DNA of 64,000 nt from Sulfitobacter sp. DSM 110093 (lineage in GTDB: Bacteria > Pseudomonadota > Alphaproteobacteria > Rhodobacterales > Rhodobacteraceae). This document shows positions 45,737 to 54,733 of this stretch, one piece after another. The notes beneath the pieces were generated by a model that was given only the letters and a program-made list of their open reading frames with translations, searched no databases and was not told where the DNA came from. The DNA is taken from assembly GCF_022788715.1 (NCBI RefSeq), contig NZ_CP085167.1, positions 865,001 to 929,000 on the forward strand. The letters are read 5' to 3'. A program made the translations under genes and the position numbers. Each line of letters opens with the position of its first letter. The first letter of the stretch is position 1.

Positions 45737-45903
45737 TGAGCTTTCGTCCTGAGCACGAACTGCACAAACGCCGCCGGGGCCGCAATATTGGTGTCGGTCT
45801 GATGCTGGCGGCTTTTGTGGTGCTGATCATGGCGCTAACCTACGTCAAGATCACGCAAACCGACTTTGAATTGCCTGCTAACCAACGCGAGGTGACCCAG
45901 TAA
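45736..45903 (+). CDS. small single-helix protein between ctaB and ctaG
   Basis: Fifty-five residues: [20 protein letters not shown], then the helix [20 protein letters not shown] and a short tail ending in QREVTQ. The start ATG shares one base with the ctaB stop, and the stop shares one base with the ctaG ATG, so it is coupled on both sides. A basic cytoplasmic N terminus, one helix and a periplasmic tail suggest a subunit or assembly aid of the oxidase. Similar small genes are usual here in this group. It is below many length cut-offs. Confidence 0.85.
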   Translation: MSFRPEHELHKRRRGRNIGVGLMLAAFVVLIMALTYVKITQTDFELPANQREVTQ

Positions 45904-46478
45904 TGGCGCTCTCCGGTCCTCAGAAAACAGTGGTGCAAACCGTCAGCGTTGTAGTGCTGATGGGTGGTTTGGCTTGGGCCTCTGTCCCGTTCTACGATTG
46001 GTTCTGCCGCGTGACAGGGTTCGGTGGCACGCCGGGGCAGGTGACGGCGGGCAGCGCAGATGTACTGGAACAAACCGTCAAGGTTCGCTTTGACGGATCG
46101 TTGAACGACGGTATGCCGTGGCAGTTCAAGCCCGTGGTCCGCGAAATGGAGGTCCGCATCGGTGAAACCGGGCTGGCGTTTTATGAAGCCTACAACCCAA
46201 CCGACCATGCGGTCGCAGGGCAGGCGAGCTATAACGTGACCCCCTATACCGCCGGGCCGTTCTTTGAAAAGATTGACTGCTTTTGCTTCACCGAACAGGT
46301 GCTGGCCCCCGGTGAACGTGTGCAAATGCCGGTAAGCTTCTTTGTCGACCCCGAAATGGTCGAAGACCGCGATGGGAAGTTTGTACATACCATCACACTA
46401 TCTTATACATTCTATGAAATTGACCTGCCCGAAGGCTATGCCGCCCTCGATCAGGCCAGCGCCACAACAACGAATTAA
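45903..46478 (+). CDS. ctaG: cytochrome c oxidase assembly factor CtaG/Cox11
   Basis: Cox11 delivers copper to the CuB site of subunit I. The 191-residue protein has one N-terminal helix (VVQTVSVVVLMGGLAWASVP), YDWFCRVTGFGG with one Cys, and the copper-binding motif KIDCFCFTEQVLAPGE with the paired CxC. The C-terminal YTFYEID is typical. It starts one base into the stop of the small upstream gene. Confidence 0.95.
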   Translation: MALSGPQKTVVQTVSVVVLMGGLAWASVPFYDWFCRVTGFGGTPGQVTAGSADVLEQTVKVRFDGSLNDGMPWQFKPVVREMEVRIGETGLAFYEAYNPTDHAVAGQASYNVTPYTAGPFFEKIDCFCFTEQVLAPGERVQMPVSFFVDPEMVEDRDGKFVHTITLSYTFYEIDLPEGYAALDQASATTTN

Positions 46479-46513
46479 CGACCTGATTAAACAAAGGTGA
46501 GGGACCCGAAACC

Positions 46514-47320
46514 ATGGCCCATGCAAAGAACCACGACTATCACATTCTGCCCCCCTCTTCTTGGCCACTGCTCGGCTCGCTTGGTGGGTTTGTCATGCTG
46601 GCCGGTGCCGTGCTCTGGATGCACGGTGTAACGCCTTTTGTCTTCCTCGGCGGTCTGGTCGCCACGCTCTACGTCATGTTCGCATGGTGGGCCGAAGTCG
46701 TAACCGAAAGCGAAGTCGGGGATCACACCGGCGTTGTGCGGATCGGCCTGCGCTATGGCTTTATCCTTTTTATCATGTCCGAAGTGATGTTCTTCGTCGC
46801 TTGGTTCTGGTCTTTCTTCAAGCAAGCCCTGTACCCGATGTACGAATACGCTGGCACCGAATACGTGCAGCCTGAGATTCACGCAGTCGACGCATTCCAC
46901 TTGCCGCTGATCAACACGCTGGTTCTGCTGCTGTCGGGCTGCGCCGTCACATGGGCGCACCATGCACTGGCCCATGAGAACAACCGCAAAGACCTGATCT
47001 CGGGCCTGACCATTGCGGTGATCCTCGGTGTGCTCTTCACCGCGCTTCAGGCTTACGAATACTACGAGCTTCTGGTCCATGACGATTGGACCTTCGGCGG
47101 CGACATGTATTTCTCTAGCTTCTTCATGGCGACAGGCTTTCACGGCTTCCACGTTGTGATCGGTACGATCTTCCTCTTCGTCTGCCTGCTGCGCGCGATG
47201 CGGGGCCATTTCACCCCAGAACGCCACGTGGGTTTTGAAGCGGCGGCGTGGTACTGGCACTTTGTTGATGTGGTCTGGCTGTTCCTCTTCTTCGCCGTCT
47301 ACATGTGGGGCCAGCCCTGA
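46514..47320 (+). CDS. coxC: cytochrome c oxidase subunit III
   Basis: A 268-residue integral protein with seven helices, [20 protein letters not shown] at the N terminus, [35 protein letters not shown] with the conserved Glu, the helix pair that includes [12 protein letters not shown], and the end [18 protein letters not shown]. All are standard CoxC landmarks. Subunit III lines the proton entry and stabilises subunit I. A hairpin follows. Confidence 0.96.
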   Translation: MAHAKNHDYHILPPSSWPLLGSLGGFVMLAGAVLWMHGVTPFVFLGGLVATLYVMFAWWAEVVTESEVGDHTGVVRIGLRYGFILFIMSEVMFFVAWFWSFFKQALYPMYEYAGTEYVQPEIHAVDAFHLPLINTLVLLLSGCAVTWAHHALAHENNRKDLISGLTIAVILGVLFTALQAYEYYELLVHDDWTFGGDMYFSSFFMATGFHGFHVVIGTIFLFVCLLRAMRGHFTPERHVGFEAAAWYWHFVDVVWLFLFFAVYMWGQP

Positions 47321-47363
47321 ACATAGGGCGGGGTTGCATCCGCGCCCCACACCCGTAAAACCC

Positions 47364-47391
47364 AAACGCGCGAAGCCTTCTTCGCGCGTTT
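47364..47391 (+). terminator. hairpin after coxC
   Basis: AAACGCGCGAAG at 47364-47375 and CTTCGCGCGTTT at 47380-47391 are perfect 12-base complements with a four-base loop. The T's are mostly inside the stem, with a further GTCGTTT after it, so termination may be partial before the SURF1 gene. Confidence 0.65.
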
Positions 47392-47415
47392 GTCGTTTCA
47401 GCCTGAGAGATTCGT

Positions 47416-48102
47416 ATGCGGCGCAGCCTGTTCTTCATCATCGTAGGTCTTGGCGGGGCGGCCATCCTCGTGGCGCTTGGAGTATGGCAGGTGCAGCGGC
47501 TGGCATGGAAAGAGGCGATTGTCGCCGACATCAATGCCCGCATTACGGCCGCACCCGTTGAATTGCCCGCCCAACCTGACCCTGAGGCCGACGCCTATCT
47601 GCCCGTGATGGTGGAGGGAGAGATCGGTGCCGACGCGCTGCATGTACTCGTCAGCCAAAAGCAAAAGGGCGCAGGCTATCGCATCATCGCGCCGCTGACG
47701 CTGGACACAGGCCGCCGCATCCTCGTTGATCTGGGTTTCACCGCTACAGAGAATAAAGACGCGGTAGAACCTGCTGGCCCCGCCCGCATCATCGGCAATC
47801 TGCAATGGCCCCAGGAGGTCGACAGTTTCACGCCCGAGGTTGATACCGCCCGCAACATTTGGTTCGCCCGCGACGTGCCGCTTATGGCCGAAACGCTTGG
47901 CACGGAACCACTTCTCGTCGTCGCCCGTGAGACCGAGGGGGGTGACCCCAAGGTCGCCCCGCTGCCCGTCGATACTGCCCGGATCCCCAACGATCACTTG
48001 CAATATGCGATCACCTGGTTTTCCCTCGCCGCCATCTGGCTGGCGATGACCGTCCTTTTCCTGCGCCGCCGCCGCGCCCCTGCAACGCCGAAAGTCGACT
48101 GA
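47416..48102 (+). CDS. SURF1 family oxidase assembly protein
   Basis: SURF1/Shy1 helps put heme a into cytochrome oxidase. The 228-residue product has two terminal helices (LFFIIVGLGGAAILVALGVW and TWFSLAAIWLAMTVLFL) bracketing a periplasmic domain with GYRIIAPLTLDTGRRILVDL and NIWFARDVPLMAETLG. WQVQRLAWKEAIV after the first helix is the SURF1 signature. thrC starts five bases after the stop. Confidence 0.93.
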   Translation: MRRSLFFIIVGLGGAAILVALGVWQVQRLAWKEAIVADINARITAAPVELPAQPDPEADAYLPVMVEGEIGADALHVLVSQKQKGAGYRIIAPLTLDTGRRILVDLGFTATENKDAVEPAGPARIIGNLQWPQEVDSFTPEVDTARNIWFARDVPLMAETLGTEPLLVVARETEGGDPKVAPLPVDTARIPNDHLQYAITWFSLAAIWLAMTVLFLRRRRAPATPKVD

Positions 48103-48106
48103 CCCT

Positions 48107-49495
48107 ATGCGCTATATCTCTACCCGTGGCTCCGCCCCCGTTCTGTCCTTCGAAGAGGCGATGTTGACCGGCCTTGCCCGTGACGGCGGGCTCTATGTGC
48201 CTGAAACGATCCCGACACTCAGCGCGGACCAGATCACCGCCATGCAGGGCCAAAGCTACGAAGAGGTCGCCTTTACCGTCATGCGCCCCTTCATCGGCGA
48301 GACTTTCACCGACGACGAATTCCACGCCATCATCGCCCGCGCCTACGCAAGTTTTGAGCATACTGCCCGCGCGCCTATGGTGCAGCTTGCGCCGAACCAC
48401 TTCCTGCTGGAACTGTTCCACGGCCCCACGCTGGCGTTCAAAGACTTCGCCATGCAGCTGATCGGACAGATGTTCCAAGCCGCCTTGGGCCGCAAGGGCG
48501 AGCGGGTGACTATCGTGGGCGCCACCTCGGGTGACACTGGCTCTGCCGCGATCGAAGCCTTCAAGGGCTTGGACAATGTCGATGTCTTCATCCTCTACCC
48601 GCATGGCCGCGTGTCTGACGTGCAGCGCCGCCAGATGACCACGCCGTCGGAGTTCAACGTCCACGCCCTCGCCATCGACGGCGATTTCGACGACTGCCAA
48701 GCCCGCCTCAAGGACATGTTCAACGATTTCGACTTCCGCGATTCCGTGCGGCTCGCAGGCGTGAACTCGATCAACTGGGGCCGCGTGCTGGCACAGGTGG
48801 TCTATTACTTCACCGCCGCCACTAGCCTCGGCGCACCCCTGCGTGAGATCAGCTTCACCGTGCCCACCGGCAACTTCGGTGACATCTTCGCGGGCTACAT
48901 CGCCAAACGCATGGGCCTGCCCATCGCCGACCTGGTGGTTGCCACCAACCAGAACGATATCCTGCACCGCTGCCTGTCGGGACAGGGCTATCACAAGGGC
49001 GGCGTGACCCCCTCGATCAGCCCCTCGATGGATATCCAAGTCTCGTCCAATTTCGAGCGCGCCCTCTTTGACGCATACGACCGCGACGCCGGTGCCGTGG
49101 CACAACTCATGGACGAATTGGGGCAGGGCGGTTTCGATGTCTCCCAAGGCGCCATGCAGGCGTTGCAAGACACCTACCGGTCAGGTCGCGCCTCGGAAGA
49201 AGAAACCAGCGCCACCATCAGCGACCGCCGCCGCACCACGGGCGAGCTGCTCTGCCCGCACTCTGCCGTGGGCGTCAAAGTCGCGGATGAGCAGCGCGAT
49301 CCGGCCATCCCAATGGTCACCCTAGCCACCGCGCACCCGGCGAAATTCCCCGACGCGGTCGAAGCTGCAACCGGCATTCGCCCCCCGCTGCCGCCCCGCA
49401 TGGCGGACCTTTTCGACCGGGAAGAACGTTTCACCCGGCTGCCCAATGACCTCGACGCGCTGAAAGCGCATATCAAAGGAAACCTCCCCGCGTGA
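48107..49495 (+). CDS. thrC: threonine synthase
   Basis: ThrC makes threonine from phosphohomoserine with pyridoxal phosphate. The 462 residues fit the long (type 2) form: MRYISTRGSAPVLSFEEAML at the start, the PLP-lysine Lys112 in PTLAFKDFAMQLIGQM, VGATSGDTGSAAIEAFKG and the VPTGNFGDIFAGYIAKRMGL block. Its stop overlaps the next start (GTGA). The threonine pathway begins with LysC, whose gene starts at 62878. Confidence 0.95.
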   Translation: MRYISTRGSAPVLSFEEAMLTGLARDGGLYVPETIPTLSADQITAMQGQSYEEVAFTVMRPFIGETFTDDEFHAIIARAYASFEHTARAPMVQLAPNHFLLELFHGPTLAFKDFAMQLIGQMFQAALGRKGERVTIVGATSGDTGSAAIEAFKGLDNVDVFILYPHGRVSDVQRRQMTTPSEFNVHALAIDGDFDDCQARLKDMFNDFDFRDSVRLAGVNSINWGRVLAQVVYYFTAATSLGAPLREISFTVPTGNFGDIFAGYIAKRMGLPIADLVVATNQNDILHRCLSGQGYHKGGVTPSISPSMDIQVSSNFERALFDAYDRDAGAVAQLMDELGQGGFDVSQGAMQALQDTYRSGRASEEETSATISDRRRTTGELLCPHSAVGVKVADEQRDPAIPMVTLATAHPAKFPDAVEAATGIRPPLPPRMADLFDREERFTRLPNDLDALKAHIKGNLPA

Positions 49496-50754
49496 GCCTT
49501 CAACAGACCACATTGCCCAACGGCTTCCGGATCGTCACCGAACATATGGAGGGGCTTGCCTCCTCCGCAATCGGAGTCTGGGTCAACGCAGGCGCGCGCC
49601 ACGAAACGCCGCAGCAAAACGGCATCGCGCATTTCCTTGAGCATATGGCGTTCAAAGGCACCGCGACCCGCTCCTCGCTGCAAATCGCCGAAGCGATCGA
49701 AGACGTGGGCGGCTATATCAACGCCTATACCTCGCGCGAGGTCACCGCCTATTACGCCCGCGTGCTGGAAAACGACGTGGCGCTTGGCCTCGACGTGATC
49801 GCCGACATCTTGCGTAACCCGGTGCTGGACCCTTCGGAGGTTGAGGTCGAACGCGGCGTGATCCTGCAAGAGATCGGCCAAGCCCTCGACACGCCCGACG
49901 ACGTGATCTTCGACTGGCTGCAAGAGCAAGCCTATCCAGATCAGCCCATCGGCCGCACCATCCTTGGCCCAAGCGAGCGTGTCTCGGCCTTCTCACGCGA
50001 CGATCTGCAACGGTTCATTGCCGATCACTACGGTCCCGAGCAGATGATCCTGTCAGCTGCTGGGGCCGTGGATCACGACAAAATCGTTAAACTGGCCGAA
50101 AGCCTCTTTGGCGACATGCCCTCGAAAAAGCTCTACCAGATCGACAGCGCCCGCTTCGGCGGGGGCGAGTTCCGGCAGGTCAAGCAGCTTGAGCAGGCTC
50201 ATTTCGCCCTCGGCTTTGAAAGCCCCGGCTATCGGTCCGACGATATCTACATCGCCCAAATCTACGCCTCTGCCTTGGGCGGCGGCATGTCTTCGCGCCT
50301 GTTCCAAGAAATTCGCGAGAACCGCGGCCTCTGCTATACGATCTTTGCCCAAGCCGGTGCCTATGCCGACACCGGGATGACGACGATCTACGCCGGAACC
50401 AGCGCCGAACAACTGCCCGAATTGGCAAACATCACCATCGACGAGATGAAGCGCGCGGCCTCTGACATGTCCCCCGCCGAAGTCGCCCGCGCCCGTGCGC
50501 AGATGAAGGCCGGGCTGCTCATGGGGCTGGAAAGCCCCTCGAACCGTGCCGAGCGTCTGGCCCGGCTGATCCAGATTTGGGACCGTGTCCCGCCGCTGGA
50601 AGAAACCGTGGCCCAGATCGACGCCGTCACCACAGGCGATGTGCGCGATTTCGCCGAACGCATGGCGACCCAAGCCCCGGCGGCCCTTGCGCTCTACGGC
50701 CCTGTAGATAGTGCACCAACGCTCGACGAGCTTCACAGCAGACGCGCCGCCTGA
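49492..50754 (+). CDS. M16 family zinc peptidase
   Basis: A 420-residue pitrilysin-type peptidase akin to the mitochondrial processing peptidase. The inverted zinc motif HFLEH (His47, Glu50, His51) is followed by MAFKGTATRSSLQIAEAIED and the distal Glu in VEVERGVILQEI. SALGGGMSSRLFQEIRENRG marks the second half. GTG start overlapping the thrC stop. It is cytoplasmic (no signal peptide). The substrate is unknown; the link to thrC is by gene order. Confidence 0.92.
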   Translation: MSLQQTTLPNGFRIVTEHMEGLASSAIGVWVNAGARHETPQQNGIAHFLEHMAFKGTATRSSLQIAEAIEDVGGYINAYTSREVTAYYARVLENDVALGLDVIADILRNPVLDPSEVEVERGVILQEIGQALDTPDDVIFDWLQEQAYPDQPIGRTILGPSERVSAFSRDDLQRFIADHYGPEQMILSAAGAVDHDKIVKLAESLFGDMPSKKLYQIDSARFGGGEFRQVKQLEQAHFALGFESPGYRSDDIYIAQIYASALGGGMSSRLFQEIRENRGLCYTIFAQAGAYADTGMTTIYAGTSAEQLPELANITIDEMKRAASDMSPAEVARARAQMKAGLLMGLESPSNRAERLARLIQIWDRVPPLEETVAQIDAVTTGDVRDFAERMATQAPAALALYGPVDSAPTLDELHSRRAA

Positions 50755-51338
50755 TGCTGTTGGGGCGACGTAAACTGCGGATCGAAACGGAGCGGCTGAC
50801 CCTGCGTCCGCCGATCCACGCCGATTTCCGCGCGTGGTCTGCCCTGCGTCGCGCCAGCAACGACTACCTGCGCCCGTGGGAGCCGACATGGGCCGAGGAT
50901 CACCTGACCCGCAAGGCCTTTACCAACCGCGTCTACTGGGCGCAGCGTTCGGTGTCGTCGGGCAATGCCATGCCGCTGTTCCTGATCCGCCGCAGCGACC
51001 AAAATCTCGTTGGCGCGATCACGCTGGACAACATCCGCCGCGGGCCCGCGCAATCGGGCACATTAGGCTATTGGACGGGCGAACCTTTCGCCCGCCAAGG
51101 CTACATGCGCGAAGCGATTGAGGCGACGGTGCATCAGGCCTTCACCCGGTTTGACCTGTCGCGCATCGAAGCCGCCTGCTTGCCGGAAAACCAAGCCTCT
51201 CGCGGGTTGCTCGAAAAGGCGGGCTTTAAATACGAAGGCGTCGCGCAGAGCTATCTGCAAATCGATGGCCGCTGGCGAACCCATGTGCTCTATGCCTCCC
51301 TGCGCAAGGATCGGCGCGGGCGCACGGACGTAGGCTAA
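50754..51338 (+). CDS. GNAT acetyltransferase (RimJ/RimL-like)
   Basis: A 194-residue acetyltransferase starting on the ATG that overlaps the M16 peptidase stop. RKLRIETERLTLRPPIHADF is the RimJ-type beginning, LRPWEPTWAEDHLTRKAF follows, and the acetyl-CoA loop is in EPFARQGYMREAIEATVHQA, with ACLPENQASRGLLEKAGFKY at the end. Family members acetylate N termini of ribosomal proteins; which protein is unclear. Confidence 0.9.
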   Translation: MLLGRRKLRIETERLTLRPPIHADFRAWSALRRASNDYLRPWEPTWAEDHLTRKAFTNRVYWAQRSVSSGNAMPLFLIRRSDQNLVGAITLDNIRRGPAQSGTLGYWTGEPFARQGYMREAIEATVHQAFTRFDLSRIEAACLPENQASRGLLEKAGFKYEGVAQSYLQIDGRWRTHVLYASLRKDRRGRTDVG

Positions 51339-51473
51339 GCCCTAACGCGGAACGCTTCGCTGCGAATACAAGCATCGCCGGAGCATCATCGCACCGCTTC
51401 ACGATCCGTATTCTCCCAGCCGTTCCGGCGCTTTGCCCTTGCATCCGCGCGCCCCGCGCAGGATCAAAGGTCC

Positions 51474-52889
51474 ATGACACTGAACCCAGCCGACACCGCC
51501 CTTATCGACACCCTGCGCGCGCAACTGCCCGACAATGTGCTGCGCGAACCCGAGCAGCGCTACCTTGAAGAACCCCGCGGCCGTTACGCAGGGCAGGGTG
51601 GCGTCTTGGCGCTGCCGCGCACTACCGAAGAGGTCGCCACCCTGATCCGCGCCGCCCATACCGCCCGCGTGCCGGTCGTGCCCTATGGCGGCGGCACCGG
51701 CCTCGTCGGCGGGCAGATCAGTAGCGATGGCCCGGCACCGCTGATCCTCTCCCTCGAACGCATGAACCGCATCCGGGCCGTGCTGCCCGAAGAGAACGTA
51801 CTGGTCGCCGAAGCGGGCACGATTCTCGCCGATGTCCAAACCGCCGCCGAAGAGGCAAACCGCTTTTTTCCACTCTCTCTCGCCGCCGAAGGCACAGCCC
51901 GCATCGGTGGCACACTCTCCACCAACGCAGGCGGCACTGGCGTGCTGCGCTATGGCAATGCCCGTGACCTCTGTCTTGGGCTCGAAGCCGTGCTGCCTGA
52001 TGGCCAAATCTGGCACGGCCTGACCCGCCTACGAAAAAACAACACCGGTTATGATCTGCGCCATCTGCTGATCGGAGCCGAAGGCACGCTCGGTATCATC
52101 ACTGCCGCCGCGCTCAAACTCTATGCCCGCCCGGCCCGCAGCGGCACAGCACTTTTGGTGGTCGACAGCCCCGCCGCGGCGCTGACCCTGCTATCACTCG
52201 CCCGCGACCACATGGGCGAAATGATCAGCGCTTTTGAATTGATGCACCGCCAAGGTTTCGATTTCCTTAATGAAACCCTGCCCCAAACCCGCCAACCTTT
52301 CGCGATCCCGCCTGAGTGGTGCGTACTGATGGAAATCGGCACGCCGGGCAAAATCGACACCGACGCTGCTCTCGAAACCCTCTTCGCGGCGGCCCTCGAC
52401 GCGGGTCTTGTCTCGGACGGTCTGATCGCCCAAAACGCCCAACAGGCCCAAGACTTCTGGACCATCCGCGAAACTATCCCCGAGGCCAATCGTCTGATCG
52501 GCTCGGTTTCGAGCCACGACATTTCCGTCCCCTTGGGCGCTATTCCCGAGTTCATCACCCGCGCCACCAAAGCGCTAAATGCGCTTAATGATTTTCGGAT
52601 CAACTGTTTCGGCCATGTCGGGGACGGCAACCTGCATTACAACGTCTTCCCCGCAAAGGGCAAAAGCCGCGCCGATTACGAAGGCCAGCGTGACGACGTG
52701 AAACGTCTGGTTCACGACCTCGTCCACGACTTCGGCGGCTCATTCAGCGCGGAACATGGCGTGGGCCGCATCAAGGTCGTTGACCTCGAACGCTACGGCG
52801 ACCCCGCCAAACTCACCGCCATGCGCGCCATCAAAACGGCGCTCGACCCCCAAGGCATCATGAACCCCGGTGCCGTCCTAAGGGCTTAA
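51474..52889 (+). CDS. FAD-linked D-2-hydroxyacid dehydrogenase
   Basis: A 471-residue flavoprotein of the GlcD / D-2-hydroxyglutarate dehydrogenase family. The FAD-binding half has [16 protein letters not shown] and [20 protein letters not shown], and the catalytic half [14 protein letters not shown] with [15 protein letters not shown] near the end, which hold the metal and substrate ligands. It oxidises a 2-hydroxyacid and passes electrons on, perhaps to quinone or ETF. Substrate (glycolate, lactate or 2-hydroxyglutarate) is not determined. The 135-bp gap before it shows no gene. Confidence 0.9.
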   Translation: MTLNPADTALIDTLRAQLPDNVLREPEQRYLEEPRGRYAGQGGVLALPRTTEEVATLIRAAHTARVPVVPYGGGTGLVGGQISSDGPAPLILSLERMNRIRAVLPEENVLVAEAGTILADVQTAAEEANRFFPLSLAAEGTARIGGTLSTNAGGTGVLRYGNARDLCLGLEAVLPDGQIWHGLTRLRKNNTGYDLRHLLIGAEGTLGIITAAALKLYARPARSGTALLVVDSPAAALTLLSLARDHMGEMISAFELMHRQGFDFLNETLPQTRQPFAIPPEWCVLMEIGTPGKIDTDAALETLFAAALDAGLVSDGLIAQNAQQAQDFWTIRETIPEANRLIGSVSSHDISVPLGAIPEFITRATKALNALNDFRINCFGHVGDGNLHYNVFPAKGKSRADYEGQRDDVKRLVHDLVHDFGGSFSAEHGVGRIKVVDLERYGDPAKLTAMRAIKTALDPQGIMNPGAVLRA

Positions 52890-53416
52890 AGCCCGTCGAA
52901 AGCGCAGAGCGCATGCACCTCTTTGCCAAGCGCTTCCAAACGCTTGCGCCCGCCCAATTCGGGCAGATCAATGATAAAGGCGCAGGAAACGATCTCGCCC
53001 CCCAGACGCTCGATCAGTTTGATTCCAGCTTCCGCCGTTCCGCCGGTGGCCAAGAGATCATCCACCACCAAAACCTTCTCACCCGGCTTGATCGCATCGT
53101 CATGCAACTCGACAATGGCCTCGCCATATTCAAGCTTATATTCCTGACTGATAACCGTGCCGGGCAGCTTGCCCTTCTTGCGGATCGGCACGAAGCCCAC
53201 GCTCAACTGATGCGCAATAGCACCGCCAAGAATAAAGCCACGCGCCTCGAGCCCCACCACCTTGTCGATGTTGATCCCCGCATAGGGATGCAGCATCTGA
53301 TCGATCGCCATGCGAAACCCGCGCGGATCGGCAAAAAGCGTTGTCACGTCACGAAACATGATCCCTTCATGCGGGAAATCTACAATCGTGCGAATATAAT
53401 CCTGAACCTGTTTCAT
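52886..53416 (-). CDS. apt: adenine phosphoribosyltransferase
   Basis: Apt converts adenine and PRPP to AMP. The 176 residues include [20 protein letters not shown] at the start, [20 protein letters not shown] and the PRPP loop [20 protein letters not shown]. Its stop overlaps the stop of the flavoprotein gene on the other strand. The upstream gene mtnP releases adenine from methylthioadenosine, so both act in one salvage route. Confidence 0.95.
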   Translation of the reverse strand: MKQVQDYIRTIVDFPHEGIMFRDVTTLFADPRGFRMAIDQMLHPYAGINIDKVVGLEARGFILGGAIAHQLSVGFVPIRKKGKLPGTVISQEYKLEYGEAIVELHDDAIKPGEKVLVVDDLLATGGTAEAGIKLIERLGGEIVSCAFIIDLPELGGRKRLEALGKEVHALCAFDGL

Positions 53417-53515
53417 GCCGCCCTTCCGCGTAAATCACCCGAACCGTCATAGCCCAGCCCGCGCCCCCTGCGCAAACCCAAAGGCCCCCCATGCGGCTCG
53501 CGGATCACACCCCTC

Positions 53516-53537
53516 CTTCATCCTTTCTTAAATACCG
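53516..53537 (+). repeat. dispersed motif copy 3
   Basis: CTTCATCCTTTCTTAAATAC then CG, in the 154-bp gap between apt and mtnP. It is identical over 21 bases to the reverse copy at 19719-19739, which is 34 kb away. Confidence 0.7.
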
Positions 53538-53570
53538 TCCGCAATCTGCTTCGCGCGCCACCGCCTGCGT

Positions 53571-54443
53571 TCAAAGTATCCGGCCCGCCACAGCATCTAA
53601 CTTCGCGACCAAGCTCGGATCCCGCGCGTCGGGCTGCGTCAGGATCGCAAATTCCAGCGCCCGGTCACAACCATGCGGGCAGGGTGCGCGATCAGCCCCC
53701 AACAGCGCAGGCAGACGTGATACCATGCTGCGGCCCTTGTCGGCATTGCCCATCAAAGTGGCGATAATCTGTGTTACGTCCACCTCACCGTGATCCGGAT
53801 GCCAGCTGTCATAGTCTGTGATCATCGCGACAGAGGCATAGCAAAGCTCTGCCTCGCGGGCCAATTTCGCCTCCGGCATATTGGTCATGCCGATCACATC
53901 CGCGCCCCAGCTTTCGCGGTACATTTTTGATTCCGCCAGTGTCGAGAACTGCGGCCCCTCCATCGCCAGATAAGTGCCGCCGCGATGTACGTTGATGCCC
54001 GCGTCCCGTGCGGCAGTCTCGCAAGCGTCGCTCAGGCGCGGGCAGGTCGGGTGGGCCACACTCACATGCGCGACGCATCCGGGGCCGAAAAAGCTTTTCT
54101 CTCGCGCCATGGTCCGGTCGATGAACTGGTCGACGACGACAAAATCGCCCGGTGCCATTTCCTCGCGGAACGATCCGCAGGCCGACACGCTGATCACATC
54201 GGTACAGCCCAGCCGCTTGAGCGCGTCGATATTGGCGCGGTAGGGCACGGAGGTTGGCGTATGCACATGACCACGCCCATGGCGCGGCAGAAAGACCATG
54301 GCCACCCCATCCAGAGTCCCGGTCAGCACCTGATCCGACGGCGCCCCCCATGGGGTTTCCACCGTGACCCAATCGGCATCCTTCAGGCCGTCGATGTCAT
54401 AGATGCCTGAGCCGCCGATCACGGCGATTTTTGTATCTGTCAT
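53571..54443 (-). CDS. mtnP: S-methyl-5'-thioadenosine phosphorylase
   Basis: MtnP splits methylthioadenosine into adenine and methylthioribose-1-phosphate. I start at 54443, which gives MTDTKIAVIGGSGIYDIDGL; 290 residues. FLPRHGRGHVHTPTSVPYRA carries the phosphate-binding Arg-His, GGTYLAMEGPQFSTLAESKM and IGMTNMPEAKLAREAELCYA are the substrate-binding segments. The ribosome site is weak. It is upstream of apt on the same strand. Confidence 0.95.
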   Translation of the reverse strand: MTDTKIAVIGGSGIYDIDGLKDADWVTVETPWGAPSDQVLTGTLDGVAMVFLPRHGRGHVHTPTSVPYRANIDALKRLGCTDVISVSACGSFREEMAPGDFVVVDQFIDRTMAREKSFFGPGCVAHVSVAHPTCPRLSDACETAARDAGINVHRGGTYLAMEGPQFSTLAESKMYRESWGADVIGMTNMPEAKLAREAELCYASVAMITDYDSWHPDHGEVDVTQIIATLMGNADKGRSMVSRLPALLGADRAPCPHGCDRALEFAILTQPDARDPSLVAKLDAVAGRIL

Positions 54444-54672
54444 GGGGGGTGCCTGTGCCTCGGATGTTTGCCAGTGAAGCTTAAAGAACCTCACAGATTT
54501 CAATGGGGTTCAAGTGTTTTTGCCACCGGGGAAGACACGTCTTAGTCAGGAATTGCCAGAGCTCTTCGAGAGTTGGCCCTTGCATCAATGTGTTTCTGCA
54601 TTGCAGCAGCCTCAGTTTGATCGTCGCCAAGATGCTTTTCATCGTGGTAAAACTACTCTAGGTGCAGCCAAA

Positions 54673-54700
54673 AGCGCCCCGCATCCGCGATCCGGGCGCT
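54673..54700 (+). other. hairpin in the sulP leader
   Basis: AGCGCCC at 54673-54679 and GGGCGCT at 54694-54700 form a seven-pair stem with a 14-base loop, ending 33 bases before the sulP start. The other part of the 54444-54733 gap shows no gene. It could be a leader structure or chance. Confidence 0.35.
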
Positions 54701-54733
54701 ATATCTGTTTTCCGAAAGTCAAAGGACGCCCCT

